This document shows, piece by piece, positions 24,882-33,893 of a DNA stretch of 64,000 nucleotides. The DNA comes from Variovorax sp. (lineage in GTDB: Bacteria; Pseudomonadota; Gammaproteobacteria; Burkholderiales; Burkholderiaceae_C): assembly GCA_025352265.1 (NCBI GenBank), contig JANXTS010000016.1, positions 122,424 through 186,423 on the forward strand, in the 5' to 3' direction. The translations under genes and the position numbers were made by a program. The notes under the pieces were generated by a model that worked only from the letters and a program-made list of their open reading frames with translations, was not told the origin of the DNA and ran no database searches. Within the stretch, counting starts at the first letter, position 1. Every line of letters begins with the position of its first letter.

Positions 24882-26429
24882 ATGCCGCGACTCAAATACA
24901 AGTTGACCGATCCGCCAATCGCACCCGAAGGCGGCGTTCGCGCAGCGACCTTCAAGGCATTGCTCGAAGCCGCGATGGACATCATTCGTTTGAAAGGCCA
25001 CATCCCTTCGGTCGCCGAGGCGGCAGCTCGATCGAAGGTCTCGCGCGCCACCGCATACCGATATTTCCCGAGTCGAAGCGCACTGGTGACAGCGGTGGTC
25101 GACAGCTCTTTGGGACCGGTGCGCAAGCTCGCTTCGGACAAGCCGAACGGACGAGAGCGCGTACACGAGCTGTTCATCAAGACCTTCCCGCGCTTCAAGG
25201 AGTTCGAGCCGCAGATGCGTGCTGCCGCGCAGTTGTCGCTGGAGCAGTGGGGCCTCGAGCGCGCGGGGTTATTGGAAGAAGAGCCGTACCGCCGCGGCCA
25301 TCGCGTGGGCATTCTCGAGCACGCGCTGCAGCCGATGATTCCGCTGCTGCGACCAGCTGTACGCGACCGTTTGCACCAGGCGCTGTCGGTGGTCTACGGC
25401 ATCGAGCCGTACGTGATTTTGAAAGACATCTGGGGTCTGCGTGACCGCGAGGTGGAGCGCACCGCGCTGTGGATGGCGGATGCGCTGATCGATGCGGCGC
25501 TGCGCGAGTCCGGCCTGGACCCGGTGCCGCTGCCTTTGGAGACGTCGATCGAGAAGGAGCGCATGGTCACCGTTGATCCCGAATGGCTCGACGCCCAGTA
25601 CAACAACCGCGCACGCATCCCCGAGCATCCGGCCATTCTTCGCTACTGGGCAGACGCATCCGCCGCCGCGTTCGAGCGACGCGATTGGGTGCTCGACGTC
25701 GCGTACGGTGAACACGCGAGCGAGCGGCTCGACATCCTCCCCGCGCGCTCGGGCGCTCCCGTGTTCGTGTACATCCACGGCGGCTACTGGCGCGCGCTCG
25801 ACAAGCGCGACCACGCCTTCATCGCGCCGCCGCTGCATGCCGCGGGTGCGCTGGTGGTGCAGTTGAACTACGCGCTGTGCCCTTCGGTCGGCATCGAGCA
25901 CATCGTGCTGCAAATGGTGCAGGCGCTGGCCTGGGTCTACCGACATGCAGAAGAACACGGTGGAGATCGAGAGCGCATCGTGGTGGCCGGCCACTCCGCC
26001 GGCGGTCACCTCGCGACGATGCTGCTTGCCTGCGACTGGCGCGCCGTGGCGCCGGACCTGCCGCGCGACTTGGTCAAGTCGGCGCTGTCGATTTCAGGCG
26101 TGTACGAACTGGAGCCGCTGCGGCATGCGCCGTTTCTGTCGGCCGACATCGGGCTGACGGAAGCATCTGCGCTGCGGCTGAGTCCGCTGCGGATGCGCGC
26201 GCCGACGATGGGCTCGCTCGTGACGGTCGTGGGTGCCGACGAAAGCGAAGAGTTCTTGCGTCAGGCCGATGCGATGTCTGCGGCGTGGGGTCCGGATATC
26301 GTCGTCGCGAGCGAGCGTGTCGCCGGCAAGAACCACATGAGCGTGCTGAACGATCTGGCGGACCCGAATTCATCGACATACGCGCATGCGTTGTCGTTGC
26401 TGGGCTTGTCCGGCCCGGCGTGCGATTGA
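24882..26429 (+). CDS. TetR-family regulator fused to arylformamidase-like alpha/beta hydrolase
   Basis: A 515-residue fusion (counted from ATG 24882; a TTG six codons upstream is also possible). The N-terminal TetR domain has the HTH in IPSVAEAAARSKVSRATAYRYFPSR and a ligand-binding helical region to about residue 225. The C-terminal ~288 residues are an alpha/beta hydrolase with oxyanion motif HGGYWR, nucleophile elbow GHSAGG, and catalytic His in KNHMSVLND, like kynurenine formamidase-type esterases. An in-frame ATG at 25563, preceded by AAGGAG, coincides with where the stand-alone paralogue at 31791-32672 begins. The gene may therefore yield both a fusion and a free hydrolase. It probably represses the divergent operon through the palindrome at 24784. 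Confidence 0.9.
   Translation: MPRLKYKLTDPPIAPEGGVRAATFKALLEAAMDIIRLKGHIPSVAEAAARSKVSRATAYRYFPSRSALVTAVVDSSLGPVRKLASDKPNGRERVHELFIKTFPRFKEFEPQMRAAAQLSLEQWGLERAGLLEEEPYRRGHRVGILEHALQPMIPLLRPAVRDRLHQALSVVYGIEPYVILKDIWGLRDREVERTALWMADALIDAALRESGLDPVPLPLETSIEKERMVTVDPEWLDAQYNNRARIPEHPAILRYWADASAAAFERRDWVLDVAYGEHASERLDILPARSGAPVFVYIHGGYWRALDKRDHAFIAPPLHAAGALVVQLNYALCPSVGIEHIVLQMVQALAWVYRHAEEHGGDRERIVVAGHSAGGHLATMLLACDWRAVAPDLPRDLVKSALSISGVYELEPLRHAPFLSADIGLTEASALRLSPLRMRAPTMGSLVTVVGADESEEFLRQADAMSAAWGPDIVVASERVAGKNHMSVLNDLADPNSSTYAHALSLLGLSGPACD
25554..25565 (+). promoter_or_regulatory. Possible internal translation start for the hydrolase half
   Basis: AAGGAG at 25554-25559 is followed after 3 bp by an in-frame ATG (25563). 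The predicted product, starting MVTVDPEWLDAQYNNR, aligns from its first residue with the paralogue's MTLQDPASLDRVYNNR. The short spacer lowers confidence. Confidence 0.45.
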
Positions 26430-26438
26430 CGGCCACGT

Positions 26439-26966
26439 TTACCCGCCACGCAGGTGCAGGTGGGTCGAGTTCTTCACTTCTTCCATCACCGCATAGGTGC
26501 GTGTTTCGCGCACGCCCGGCAATTGCCAAAGCACGCTGCCGGCGAACGAACGGTAGTCGTTCATGTCGGCGCTCCGGGTCTTGAGCAGGTAGTCGAAGCC
26601 GCCCGCGACCATGTGGCATTCCATGATCGCCGGCTGCACCTGCACCGCAGCCTTGAATTGGTCGAACACGTTTGGCGTCGTGCGGTCGAGCAACACCTCG
26701 ACGAACACGAGCATGCCGGCGCCCAGCTTGAGCGGGTTGAGCCGAGCTTCGTAACCCACGATAAAACCTTCCCGCGTGAGGCGCTGAACCCGTGCCAGCA
26801 CAGCTGTCGGTGACAGCGCAATCGTCTCTGCCAGCTTCACGTTGGAAAGGCGGCCATCGCCCTGCAGAGCGGCGAGGATGCGAACGTCGAGCCGATCCAG
26901 TCCCGGCGCTGGATCTTCGACTGGCAATGCGGCAACAGATGCCATTTTCTTCGGCTTGATTGTCAT
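26439..26966 (-). CDS. putR: Lrp/AsnC-family regulator of proline catabolism
   Basis: A 175-residue transcription factor. Residues about 22-80 hold the winged HTH (LDRLDVRILAALQGDGRLSNVKLAETIALSPTAVLARV). The C-terminal RAM ligand-binding domain includes VECHMVAGGFDY-like MECHMVAGGFDYLLKTR. It is divergent from putA across only 51 bp, the arrangement of PutR-type Lrp activators that respond to proline. Control of putA is therefore likely. Met8 is an alternative start. The intergenic region has an A/T-rich block suited to Lrp binding. Confidence 0.88.
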   Translation of the reverse strand: MTIKPKKMASVAALPVEDPAPGLDRLDVRILAALQGDGRLSNVKLAETIALSPTAVLARVQRLTREGFIVGYEARLNPLKLGAGMLVFVEVLLDRTTPNVFDQFKAAVQVQPAIMECHMVAGGFDYLLKTRSADMNDYRSFAGSVLWQLPGVRETRTYAVMEEVKNSTHLHLRGG

Positions 26967-27017
26967 TATTTGAAATAAAAAGCGGCAAATTGGAGGGCAT
27001 TATCCGTTTAACCACCA

Positions 27018-30000
27018 ATGGATACCGCCATGACAGCCACTGCCACCCCCTTCGCCGATGCGCTAGACACTCCGACGCCACTGCGTTCGCGGATCACCGC
27101 GGCGTACCGCAAGACGGAGGCAGAAGCGCTCCCGCCGCTTCTGGAGGCAGCACGAGTCGGTGGCGATGCAGCGACTGCGGCACACACGCTGGCCCACCGC
27201 ATCGCCACGCAACTGCGTAACCGAAAGAACGCGGTTGGCCGTGCCGGACTGGTGCAGGGTTTGCTCCAGGAGTACGCGCTGTCGTCGCAAGAAGGTGTCG
27301 CGTTGATGTGCCTTGCCGAAGCGCTGCTGCGCATTCCGGACGCCGCTACCCGCAACGCGTTGATCCGCGACAAGATCGCAAACGGCCAGTGGCAGGCGCA
27401 TGCCGGCCGCAGCCCGTCGGTGTTCGTCAATGCGGCAACATGGGGCTTGCTGCTGACCGGAAAACTGGTTTCCACCCACAGCGAAACGGGCCTTTCGAAC
27501 ACGCTGACGCGGCTCATCGGCAAGGGCGGCGAGCCTTTGATCCGCAAGGGCGTCGACATGGCGATGCGCATGATGGGCGAGCAGTTCGTGACTGGCGAAA
27601 CCATCGCGCAAGCGCTCGACCATTCGAAGCATCTGGAGGCCGAAGGCTTTCGTTATTCGTATGACATGCTCGGCGAGGCTGCGCTGACGGCGCACGATGC
27701 CGAGCGTTACCGCGTTTCCTACGAGCAGGCGATCCATGCGATCGGCAAAGCATCGGCCGGCCGCGGCGTCTACGAAGGGCCTGGCATTTCGATAAAGCTG
27801 TCGGCGCTGCATCCACGCTATGTGCGAGCACAGCATGCCCGCGTGATGGACGAGCTGTATCCGGTGCTGCGCGACCTTACGTTGCTGGCACGGCAGTACG
27901 ACATCGGCCTGAACATCGACGCCGAAGAAGCCGACCGTCTGGAGCTGTCGCTCGACCTGATGGAGAAGCTGTGCTTCGAGCCCGCGCTCGCGCAATGGAA
28001 CGGCATCGGTTTCGTCATTCAGGCGTACCAGAAGCGCTGTCCGTTCGTCATCGATTTCGTCGTCGACCTGGCGCGTCGCAGCGGTCATCGGCTGATGGTT
28101 CGGTTGGTGAAGGGCGCCTACTGGGACAGCGAGATCAAGCGCGCGCAGATCGAAGGCCTGGAAGGCTATCCGGTGTTCACGCGCAAGGCCTACACCGACG
28201 TCTCTTACCTGGCGTGCGCACGGAGGTTGCTCGCAGCACCCGATGCGGTGTACCCGCAATTCGCGACGCACAACGCGCACACGCTGTCTGCAATTTACGA
28301 GATGGCGGAGCCTTCGACGTACACGCCGGGTCAGTATGAATTCCAGTGTCTGCACGGCATGGGCGAGCCGCTCTACGAGCAGGTCGTCGGCGCGATCGAA
28401 CTCGGCAAGCTGAACCGGCCATGCCGCATCTACGCGCCGGTCGGCACGCATGAAACGCTGCTGGCTTACCTAGTGCGACGCTTGCTGGAAAACGGAGCCA
28501 ACACCTCGTTCGTCAACCGTATCGCCGACGCGACGATTGCAATCGATGTGCTGGTGGAAGACCCGGTCGCGACGGTCGAACAGATGACGAAGAACGAAGG
28601 TGCGGTCGGGTTGCCGCATCCGTCGATCGCACTGCCCATTTCCCTGTATGGCGCGGCCCGCGCGAACTCTTCTGGGCTCGATCTTGCAAACGACGATCGA
28701 TTGCGCGCACTCGGTGAGGTATTGACACAGAGTGCATCCGAAGCCTGGGCCGCCGGTCCGTTACTGGCGTCGAAGACCGATGCTTCGTCGGGTGTCGCGG
28801 CGCAAACGGTGCGCAACCCGTCCGACTTGCGCGACATTGTCGGCTTGGTGCATGCGGCGACGTTGGCGGACGTCGAGATCGCCATCGCCTCTGCGCAAAC
28901 CTTTGCGCCGACGTGGGCTGCAACGCTACCTGCTGAGCGCGCATCGCAACTCGATCGCGCTGCCGATCTGCTGCAAGCACACATGCCGCGCCTGCTTGGA
29001 TTGCTGGCCCGCGAGGCCGGCAAGACTTACGCCAACGGCATCGCCGAAGTGCGCGAGGCCGTCGACTTCCTGCGCTTCTACGCGGCGCAAGGGCGTACCG
29101 ACTTCGCCGTCGAGACGCACCGGCCACTGGGCCCGATGGTGTGCATCAGCCCGTGGAATTTTCCGCTCGCCATCTTCGTCGGACAGATCGCCGCAGCGTT
29201 GGCGGCTGGTAATCCGGTGCTGGCCAAACCGGCAGAGCAAACGCCGCTGATCGCTGCCGAAGCGGTGCGGCTGTTGTGGCAGGCAGGCGTGCCGCACGCC
29301 GCACTCCAATTGCTGCCGGGACGAGGTGAAACGATCGGCGCCGCGCTGGTCGGTAACGCGCGCGTGCAGGGCGTCATGTTCACTGGATCGACCGAGGTCG
29401 CACGACTCCTGCAAAAGACCTTGTCGCAGCGGCTCGGCGCCGATGGCCGCAGTGTGCCGTTGATTGCAGAGACCGGCGGTCAGAACGCGATGATCGTCGA
29501 CTCGTCGGCGCTGGTGGAGCAGGTCGTGGTCGACGTGGTCGCATCCGCATTCGACAGTGCGGGCCAGCGATGCTCGGCATTGCGCGTGCTGTGCGTGCAA
29601 GAGGAGGTCGCTGACCGCGTGATCGGGATGCTGAAGGGCGCCATGGCCGAGAGCCGCATCGGCAATCCGGCGACGTTGGCAGTCGATATCGGCCCGGTGA
29701 TCGATTCCGAAGCGCGCAGCGGCATCGAGCGCCATGTGGCGGCGATGGAAGCGCGCGGGCGCAAGGTGTTTCGTGCAGCGCGCGACATCGATCAGGCGAC
29801 GCAGCACGGCACCTTCGTGGTGCCGACGTTGATCGAACTCGAGAGCCTGTCCGAGCTGCAGCGCGAGGTGTTTGGGCCGGTGCTGCATGTCGTGCGTTAT
29901 CGCCGCCGCGATCTTGGCGCGCTCATCGGCCAGATCAACGGCACCGGCTACGGGTTGACGCTGGGCGTGCACACGCGCATCGACGAGACGATCGCGCAAG

Positions 30001-30797
30001 TGGTCGAGCAGGCCAAGGCCGGCAATGTCTATGTGAACCGAAACATCGTCGGTGCTGTCGTCGGTGTGCAGCCTTTTGGGGGCGAAGGCTTGTCGGGGAC
30101 TGGCCCAAAGGCGGGCGGGCCGCTGTACATGTATCGGATGCTGTCGGCGCGGCCGGACGATGTGATGGCGCGGGCAATGGCGGATGCCGATCCGGGGAAT
30201 CCAGTTGCGGGCGCTGACATCGGTGGCTCGACGAGCGGCAGGTCGAGTGCGGCGATGAATGCACTCGTTGCTTGGGCACAGCGCGAAGGTCGCGAATCGC
30301 TTGCTGCGCAATGCCGACGTTTCGCCGGCCTGTCGCGCAGTGGCCATGCCCGCACGCTGGTCGGCCCGACCGGTGAGCGCAACGTCTACACGCTGGTGCC
30401 GCGCGAGGCCGTGTTGTGCCTGGCGGCAGACGATGCAGATCGGCTGATGCAGCTCGCTGCAGTGCTTGCGGTTGGCAGCACGGCCGTGTGGCCGGCCGGG
30501 TCGCATGTCGAGGCACTGTGTGCGTCGCTACCGCCTGCAGTGCAGCAGTCGATCGTCATCGCGCAAGACTGGACCGCCGACGCGGTGGTGTTCGATGCAG
30601 TGCTCCACCATGGCGACGCCGCCTCGCTGATGCAGGTCAACCAGGCATTGGCCGATCGCGCCGGGCCGATCGTCGGTGTGCGGTCGCTGGCGGTCGGTGC
30701 AGCAAACATCGCGCTCGAAAGCCTGGTTGTCGAGCGTTCTCTGAGCGTGAACACGGCAGCAGCGGGCGGCAATGCGAGCTTGATGACGATCGGCTAA
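27018..30797 (+). CDS. putA: Bifunctional proline dehydrogenase / P5C dehydrogenase PutA
   Basis: A 1259-residue enzyme that oxidises proline to glutamate. The FAD-dependent proline dehydrogenase domain (about 60-490) has ISIKLSALHPRY, NIDAEEADRL, RLVKGAYWDSEIK and YEFQCLHGMGEPLY. The aldehyde dehydrogenase domain (about 560-1040) has ISPWNFPLAIF, FTGSTEVARLL, the general-base Glu in IAETGGQNAM and the nucleophile Cys in AGQRCSALR. A C-terminal ALDH-superfamily-like extension (about 1070-1259) marks the long PutA type. The N-terminus lacks the ribbon-helix-helix DNA-binding domain of trifunctional PutA, consistent with control by the divergent Lrp-type regulator. An alternative start is Met4. 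Confidence 0.97.
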   Translation: MDTAMTATATPFADALDTPTPLRSRITAAYRKTEAEALPPLLEAARVGGDAATAAHTLAHRIATQLRNRKNAVGRAGLVQGLLQEYALSSQEGVALMCLAEALLRIPDAATRNALIRDKIANGQWQAHAGRSPSVFVNAATWGLLLTGKLVSTHSETGLSNTLTRLIGKGGEPLIRKGVDMAMRMMGEQFVTGETIAQALDHSKHLEAEGFRYSYDMLGEAALTAHDAERYRVSYEQAIHAIGKASAGRGVYEGPGISIKLSALHPRYVRAQHARVMDELYPVLRDLTLLARQYDIGLNIDAEEADRLELSLDLMEKLCFEPALAQWNGIGFVIQAYQKRCPFVIDFVVDLARRSGHRLMVRLVKGAYWDSEIKRAQIEGLEGYPVFTRKAYTDVSYLACARRLLAAPDAVYPQFATHNAHTLSAIYEMAEPSTYTPGQYEFQCLHGMGEPLYEQVVGAIELGKLNRPCRIYAPVGTHETLLAYLVRRLLENGANTSFVNRIADATIAIDVLVEDPVATVEQMTKNEGAVGLPHPSIALPISLYGAARANSSGLDLANDDRLRALGEVLTQSASEAWAAGPLLASKTDASSGVAAQTVRNPSDLRDIVGLVHAATLADVEIAIASAQTFAPTWAATLPAERASQLDRAADLLQAHMPRLLGLLAREAGKTYANGIAEVREAVDFLRFYAAQGRTDFAVETHRPLGPMVCISPWNFPLAIFVGQIAAALAAGNPVLAKPAEQTPLIAAEAVRLLWQAGVPHAALQLLPGRGETIGAALVGNARVQGVMFTGSTEVARLLQKTLSQRLGADGRSVPLIAETGGQNAMIVDSSALVEQVVVDVVASAFDSAGQRCSALRVLCVQEEVADRVIGMLKGAMAESRIGNPATLAVDIGPVIDSEARSGIERHVAAMEARGRKVFRAARDIDQATQHGTFVVPTLIELESLSELQREVFGPVLHVVRYRRRDLGALIGQINGTGYGLTLGVHTRIDETIAQVVEQAKAGNVYVNRNIVGAVVGVQPFGGEGLSGTGPKAGGPLYMYRMLSARPDDVMARAMADADPGNPVAGADIGGSTSGRSSAAMNALVAWAQREGRESLAAQCRRFAGLSRSGHARTLVGPTGERNVYTLVPREAVLCLAADDADRLMQLAAVLAVGSTAVWPAGSHVEALCASLPPAVQQSIVIAQDWTADAVVFDAVLHHGDAASLMQVNQALADRAGPIVGVRSLAVGAANIALESLVVERSLSVNTAAAGGNASLMTIG

Positions 30798-30839
30798 GGA
30801 AGCGATCTCGGCCAGCGGCCGCGTTGCAAGTGGCGCGAG

Positions 30840-31580
30840 TTACCAGCGCTCGTTCCACGGTCGCAGGTCGAGCTCGTAGGTCCACGCGTCGCGCGGCTGC
30901 GTGTGGAGGTACCAGTAGTTCTCGGCGATGTGATCCGGGTTCAGGATGCCGTCCTGGTCTTTGGTCGCGTACTTCTCGGGGAAGTTGGTGCGGATGAATT
31001 CGGTGTCGATTGCGCCGTCGACCACGACGTGCGCGACATGGATATTCTTCGGCCCCAGCTCGCGCGCCATGCTCTGCGACAGCGCACGCAATGCGTGCTT
31101 GGCGCCAGCGAACGCCGCGAAATTGGCCGAGCCGCGCAATGCGGCGGTCGCGCCGGTGAAGATGATCGTTCCCCGCCCACGCTCGCTCATGCGCCGCGCG
31201 GCTTCGCGGCCGTTCAAGAAGCCGCCGAAGCAGGCCATCTCCCAGATCTTGTAGTACTTGCGCGCGGTCTCGTCGACCACAGGCGTCGGCACGTTGGCGC
31301 CGATGTTGAATACCAGCACCTCGACCGGCCCGATGTCGCGTTCGATGGTGTCGAACAGCGCGATCACTTCTTCTTCCTTGCGCGCATCGGAGCCAAAGCC
31401 ATGCGCCTTGCCGCCTGCCGCCTCGATGCCCTCGATCAGTGGCTTGAGCTTGTCCGAATCGCGGCGCGTCATGCACGCCGTATAGCCGCCTGCCGCGAAG
31501 CGTTTGGCGATGGCGCCGCCAGTGGAATCGCCGGCGCCGATGACGAGGGCTACTTTGGTGGGGGAGGGGGTTGGGGTCAA
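30840..31580 (-). CDS. Short-chain dehydrogenase/reductase lacking the catalytic Tyr
   Basis: A 246-residue Rossmann-fold protein. The nucleotide-binding turn is VIGAGDSTGGAIAKRF. The segment normally holding Tyr-x3-Lys reads AAFAGAKHAL, so the catalytic Tyr is Phe while Lys is kept. The start is assigned to TTG at 31580 (residues MTPTPSPTKVAL), preceded by GGAG at 7-bp spacing; a longer frame would translate the tRNA gene and is rejected. It lies 91 bp downstream of tRNA-Ala(CGC) on the same strand. The activity is uncertain because of the missing Tyr. Confidence 0.85.
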   Translation of the reverse strand: MTPTPSPTKVALVIGAGDSTGGAIAKRFAAGGYTACMTRRDSDKLKPLIEGIEAAGGKAHGFGSDARKEEEVIALFDTIERDIGPVEVLVFNIGANVPTPVVDETARKYYKIWEMACFGGFLNGREAARRMSERGRGTIIFTGATAALRGSANFAAFAGAKHALRALSQSMARELGPKNIHVAHVVVDGAIDTEFIRTNFPEKYATKDQDGILNPDHIAENYWYLHTQPRDAWTYELDLRPWNERW

Positions 31581-31671
31581 TGTCGTCTCCGGTTTGTTCT
31601 CGAAAAGCACGACCGACTTTTGCGGGCGCGCTGAAGGCCAGCGCCCGAGGGGCTCGGTTTGCAGGGAATGT

Positions 31672-31747
<76 letters not shown>

Positions 31748-31790
31748 AACAATTCAGAAAAATTCTACTGCGATCGATCAGAATCGGCGC

Positions 31791-32672
31791 ATGACTTTGC
31801 AAGACCCCGCCTCGCTCGATCGTGTCTACAACAACCGTACGCTGGTGCCCGACTACGCCGAATTCCTGGCGCGCTGGGCGACCGAATCCGAACGGGTTCG
31901 GACGACAGAGCCTTGCACGCTCAACGTGCCCTACGGTAACGGGTCGCGCGAGACGCTCGACATCTTTCCGGCTTCAGGTGTAGGCAACGCTCAGTCCGGC
32001 GCTCCGGTGCTGGTCTTCATCCACGGCGGCTACTGGCGCTCGCTCGACAAGGGCGGTCACTCGTTCATTGCGCCGAGCTTCACGCGCGCAGGCGTGTGCG
32101 TAGTGATGCCGAACTACCCGCTCTGCCCGGGCACGCCGGAGCGCCCCGTCGCGATCCCGGACATCGCCTTGTGCGTGGCGCATGCGCTCGAATGGACGTG
32201 GCGCCATGTCGCCGAATACGGTGGCGATCCGTCGCGTATCACCGTGGCCGGGCATTCGGCCGGTGGGCATCTGGCAGCGATGTCGCTGGCATGCGAGTGG
32301 ACTGCGGTCGCTGCTGACTTGCCATCGAATCTCGTACGCAACGCGCTGTCGATTTCCGGTGTTCACGACCTTCGGCCGTTGCAGCACACGCCGTTCTTGA
32401 TGGATGCGCTGCGATTGACCGCAGCCGATGCACGGCGCGCGAGCCCGGCGCTGCTCCCTGCGCCCAGGGCACGCATGCTGTATGCCGTGGCCGGCGCCGA
32501 CGAGAGCGAAGCATTCGCCTCGCAAGCGCGCCTGATTCAAGATGCGTGGGGCGAAGCCACCGTGCCGGTCTGCGACATCTTGCCGGGGCTGCATCACTTC
32601 AGCGTGCTCGACGCCTTGGTCGATCCTAGGCACGCGTTGCATCAGTACGCTCTTCGCTTGCTAAAGGGCTGA
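31791..32672 (+). CDS. Arylformamidase-like alpha/beta hydrolase
   Basis: A 293-residue hydrolase with HGGYWRSLDKGGH, LCPGTP, nucleophile elbow GHSAGGHLAAM, acid in GADESEAF and catalytic His in GLHHFSVLDAL. This matches kynurenine formamidase/esterase-type enzymes (HGGxW motif). It is collinear along its full length with the C-terminal half of the TetR fusion at 24882-26429, so the two are paralogues about 6 kb apart. No other kynurenine-pathway gene is nearby, so the substrate remains open. Confidence 0.88.
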   Translation: MTLQDPASLDRVYNNRTLVPDYAEFLARWATESERVRTTEPCTLNVPYGNGSRETLDIFPASGVGNAQSGAPVLVFIHGGYWRSLDKGGHSFIAPSFTRAGVCVVMPNYPLCPGTPERPVAIPDIALCVAHALEWTWRHVAEYGGDPSRITVAGHSAGGHLAAMSLACEWTAVAADLPSNLVRNALSISGVHDLRPLQHTPFLMDALRLTAADARRASPALLPAPRARMLYAVAGADESEAFASQARLIQDAWGEATVPVCDILPGLHHFSVLDALVDPRHALHQYALRLLKG

Positions 32673-32681
32673 GGTCGGCTT

Positions 32682-32719
32682 GAAGCCCGACCGCGGAGGC
32701 GGCTGAGCTGCCGGGCTTC
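32682..32719. terminator. Inverted repeat between convergent genes, possible terminator
   Basis: GAAGCCCG (32682-32689) and CGGGCTTC (32712-32719) are perfect 8-bp arms; the loop can form an inner CCGC/GCGG hairpin. It sits between the hydrolase stop and the guaC stop. There is no clear T-run, so intrinsic termination is uncertain. Confidence 0.35.
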
Positions 32720-32736
32720 ACGGCTTCATCGCCGGC

Positions 32737-33717
32737 CTACATCAGCAGGTGCTCACCTGCGTTGTCCCCGCCGCCCAGGGTCACGTAGTTGACCTTGCGG
32801 ATGTCCATCAGCTTCTGCCCGCCCGAGTAACTTATGGAGCTCTGCACGTCCTGCTCCATCTCGATCAGTGTGTCGGCCAGCTTGCCCTTGATCGGCTCCA
32901 GGATGCGCTTGCCTTCGACGTGCTTGTATTCGCCCTTGTTGAAGTCGCTGGCCGAGCCGTAGTACTCCTTGAACAGCGCGCCGTCGACTTCGACCGTCTT
33001 GCCGGGTGACTCTTCGTGGCCGGCGAACAGCGAGCCGATCATGACCATCGACGCACCGAATCGAACGCTCTTGGCGATGTCGCCATGGTCGCGTATGCCG
33101 CCGTCAGCAATGATCGGCTTGGTCGCGACGCGGGCGCACCATTTCAACGCCGACAGTTGCCAGCCCCCGGTGCCGAAGCCGGTCTTGAGCTTGGTGATGC
33201 AGACCTTGCCCGGGCCGATGCCGACCTTGGTCGCGTCGGCGCCCCAATTTTCCAGGTCGATCACCGCTTCCGGCGTGCCGACATTGCCGGCGATGACGAA
33301 CGACTTCGGCAGCTTCTGCTTCAGGTAGCCGATCATGTTCTTCACGCTGTCGGCGTGGCCGTGCGCGATATCGATCGTGATGTATTCGGGCACCAGACCT
33401 TCAGCGGCCAGCAGGTCGACGGTGTCGTAGTCGGCCTGCTTTACGCCCAGCGAGATCGACGCGAAAACGCCTTGTGCATGCATATGCTTCACGAAGCGCA
33501 CGTTGTCCAGGTCGAAGCGGTGCATCACGTAGAAATACCCGTTCTTCGCGAGCCACAGGCTGATGGTTTCGTCGACCACCGTCTTCATGTTGGCCGGCAC
33601 CACCGGGAGGCGAAAGCTGCGGGGGCCCAGCGTGACGCTGGCGTCGCATTCCGAGCGGCTTTCCACGCGGCATTTGCGCGGAAGCAAGAGGATGTTGTCG
33701 TAGTCGAAAATCTGCAT
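32737..33717 (-). CDS. guaC: GMP reductase
   Basis: A 326-residue IMPDH/GMPR-family TIM barrel that converts GMP to IMP with NADPH (purine salvage). It opens [16 protein letters not shown] and has the catalytic Cys in [15 protein letters not shown], followed by [22 protein letters not shown] and the flap [17 protein letters not shown]. There is no CBS insert, which separates it from IMPDH. The start at 33717 gives the family N-terminus; longer frames upstream are not supported. It is divergent from uvrD across about 175 bp. Confidence 0.93.
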   Translation of the reverse strand: MQIFDYDNILLLPRKCRVESRSECDASVTLGPRSFRLPVVPANMKTVVDETISLWLAKNGYFYVMHRFDLDNVRFVKHMHAQGVFASISLGVKQADYDTVDLLAAEGLVPEYITIDIAHGHADSVKNMIGYLKQKLPKSFVIAGNVGTPEAVIDLENWGADATKVGIGPGKVCITKLKTGFGTGGWQLSALKWCARVATKPIIADGGIRDHGDIAKSVRFGASMVMIGSLFAGHEESPGKTVEVDGALFKEYYGSASDFNKGEYKHVEGKRILEPIKGKLADTLIEMEQDVQSSISYSGGQKLMDIRKVNYVTLGGGDNAGEHLLM

Positions 33718-33893
33718 AACCAAGCTCCTGTGAAGGTCGTTTGAAATAACGAACGAGCGCTTGGTCCGGCCGGTTTTAAAAAAAACTGGACGCAAGAAAC
33801 TTGGGCCCGGTGTCCGATTTTACGCGGTCGTCCCGAGGCAGGGCATTGGCTTTTTATATAACTGCCACACGCTGCGGTTTCTACAATCGCTTC

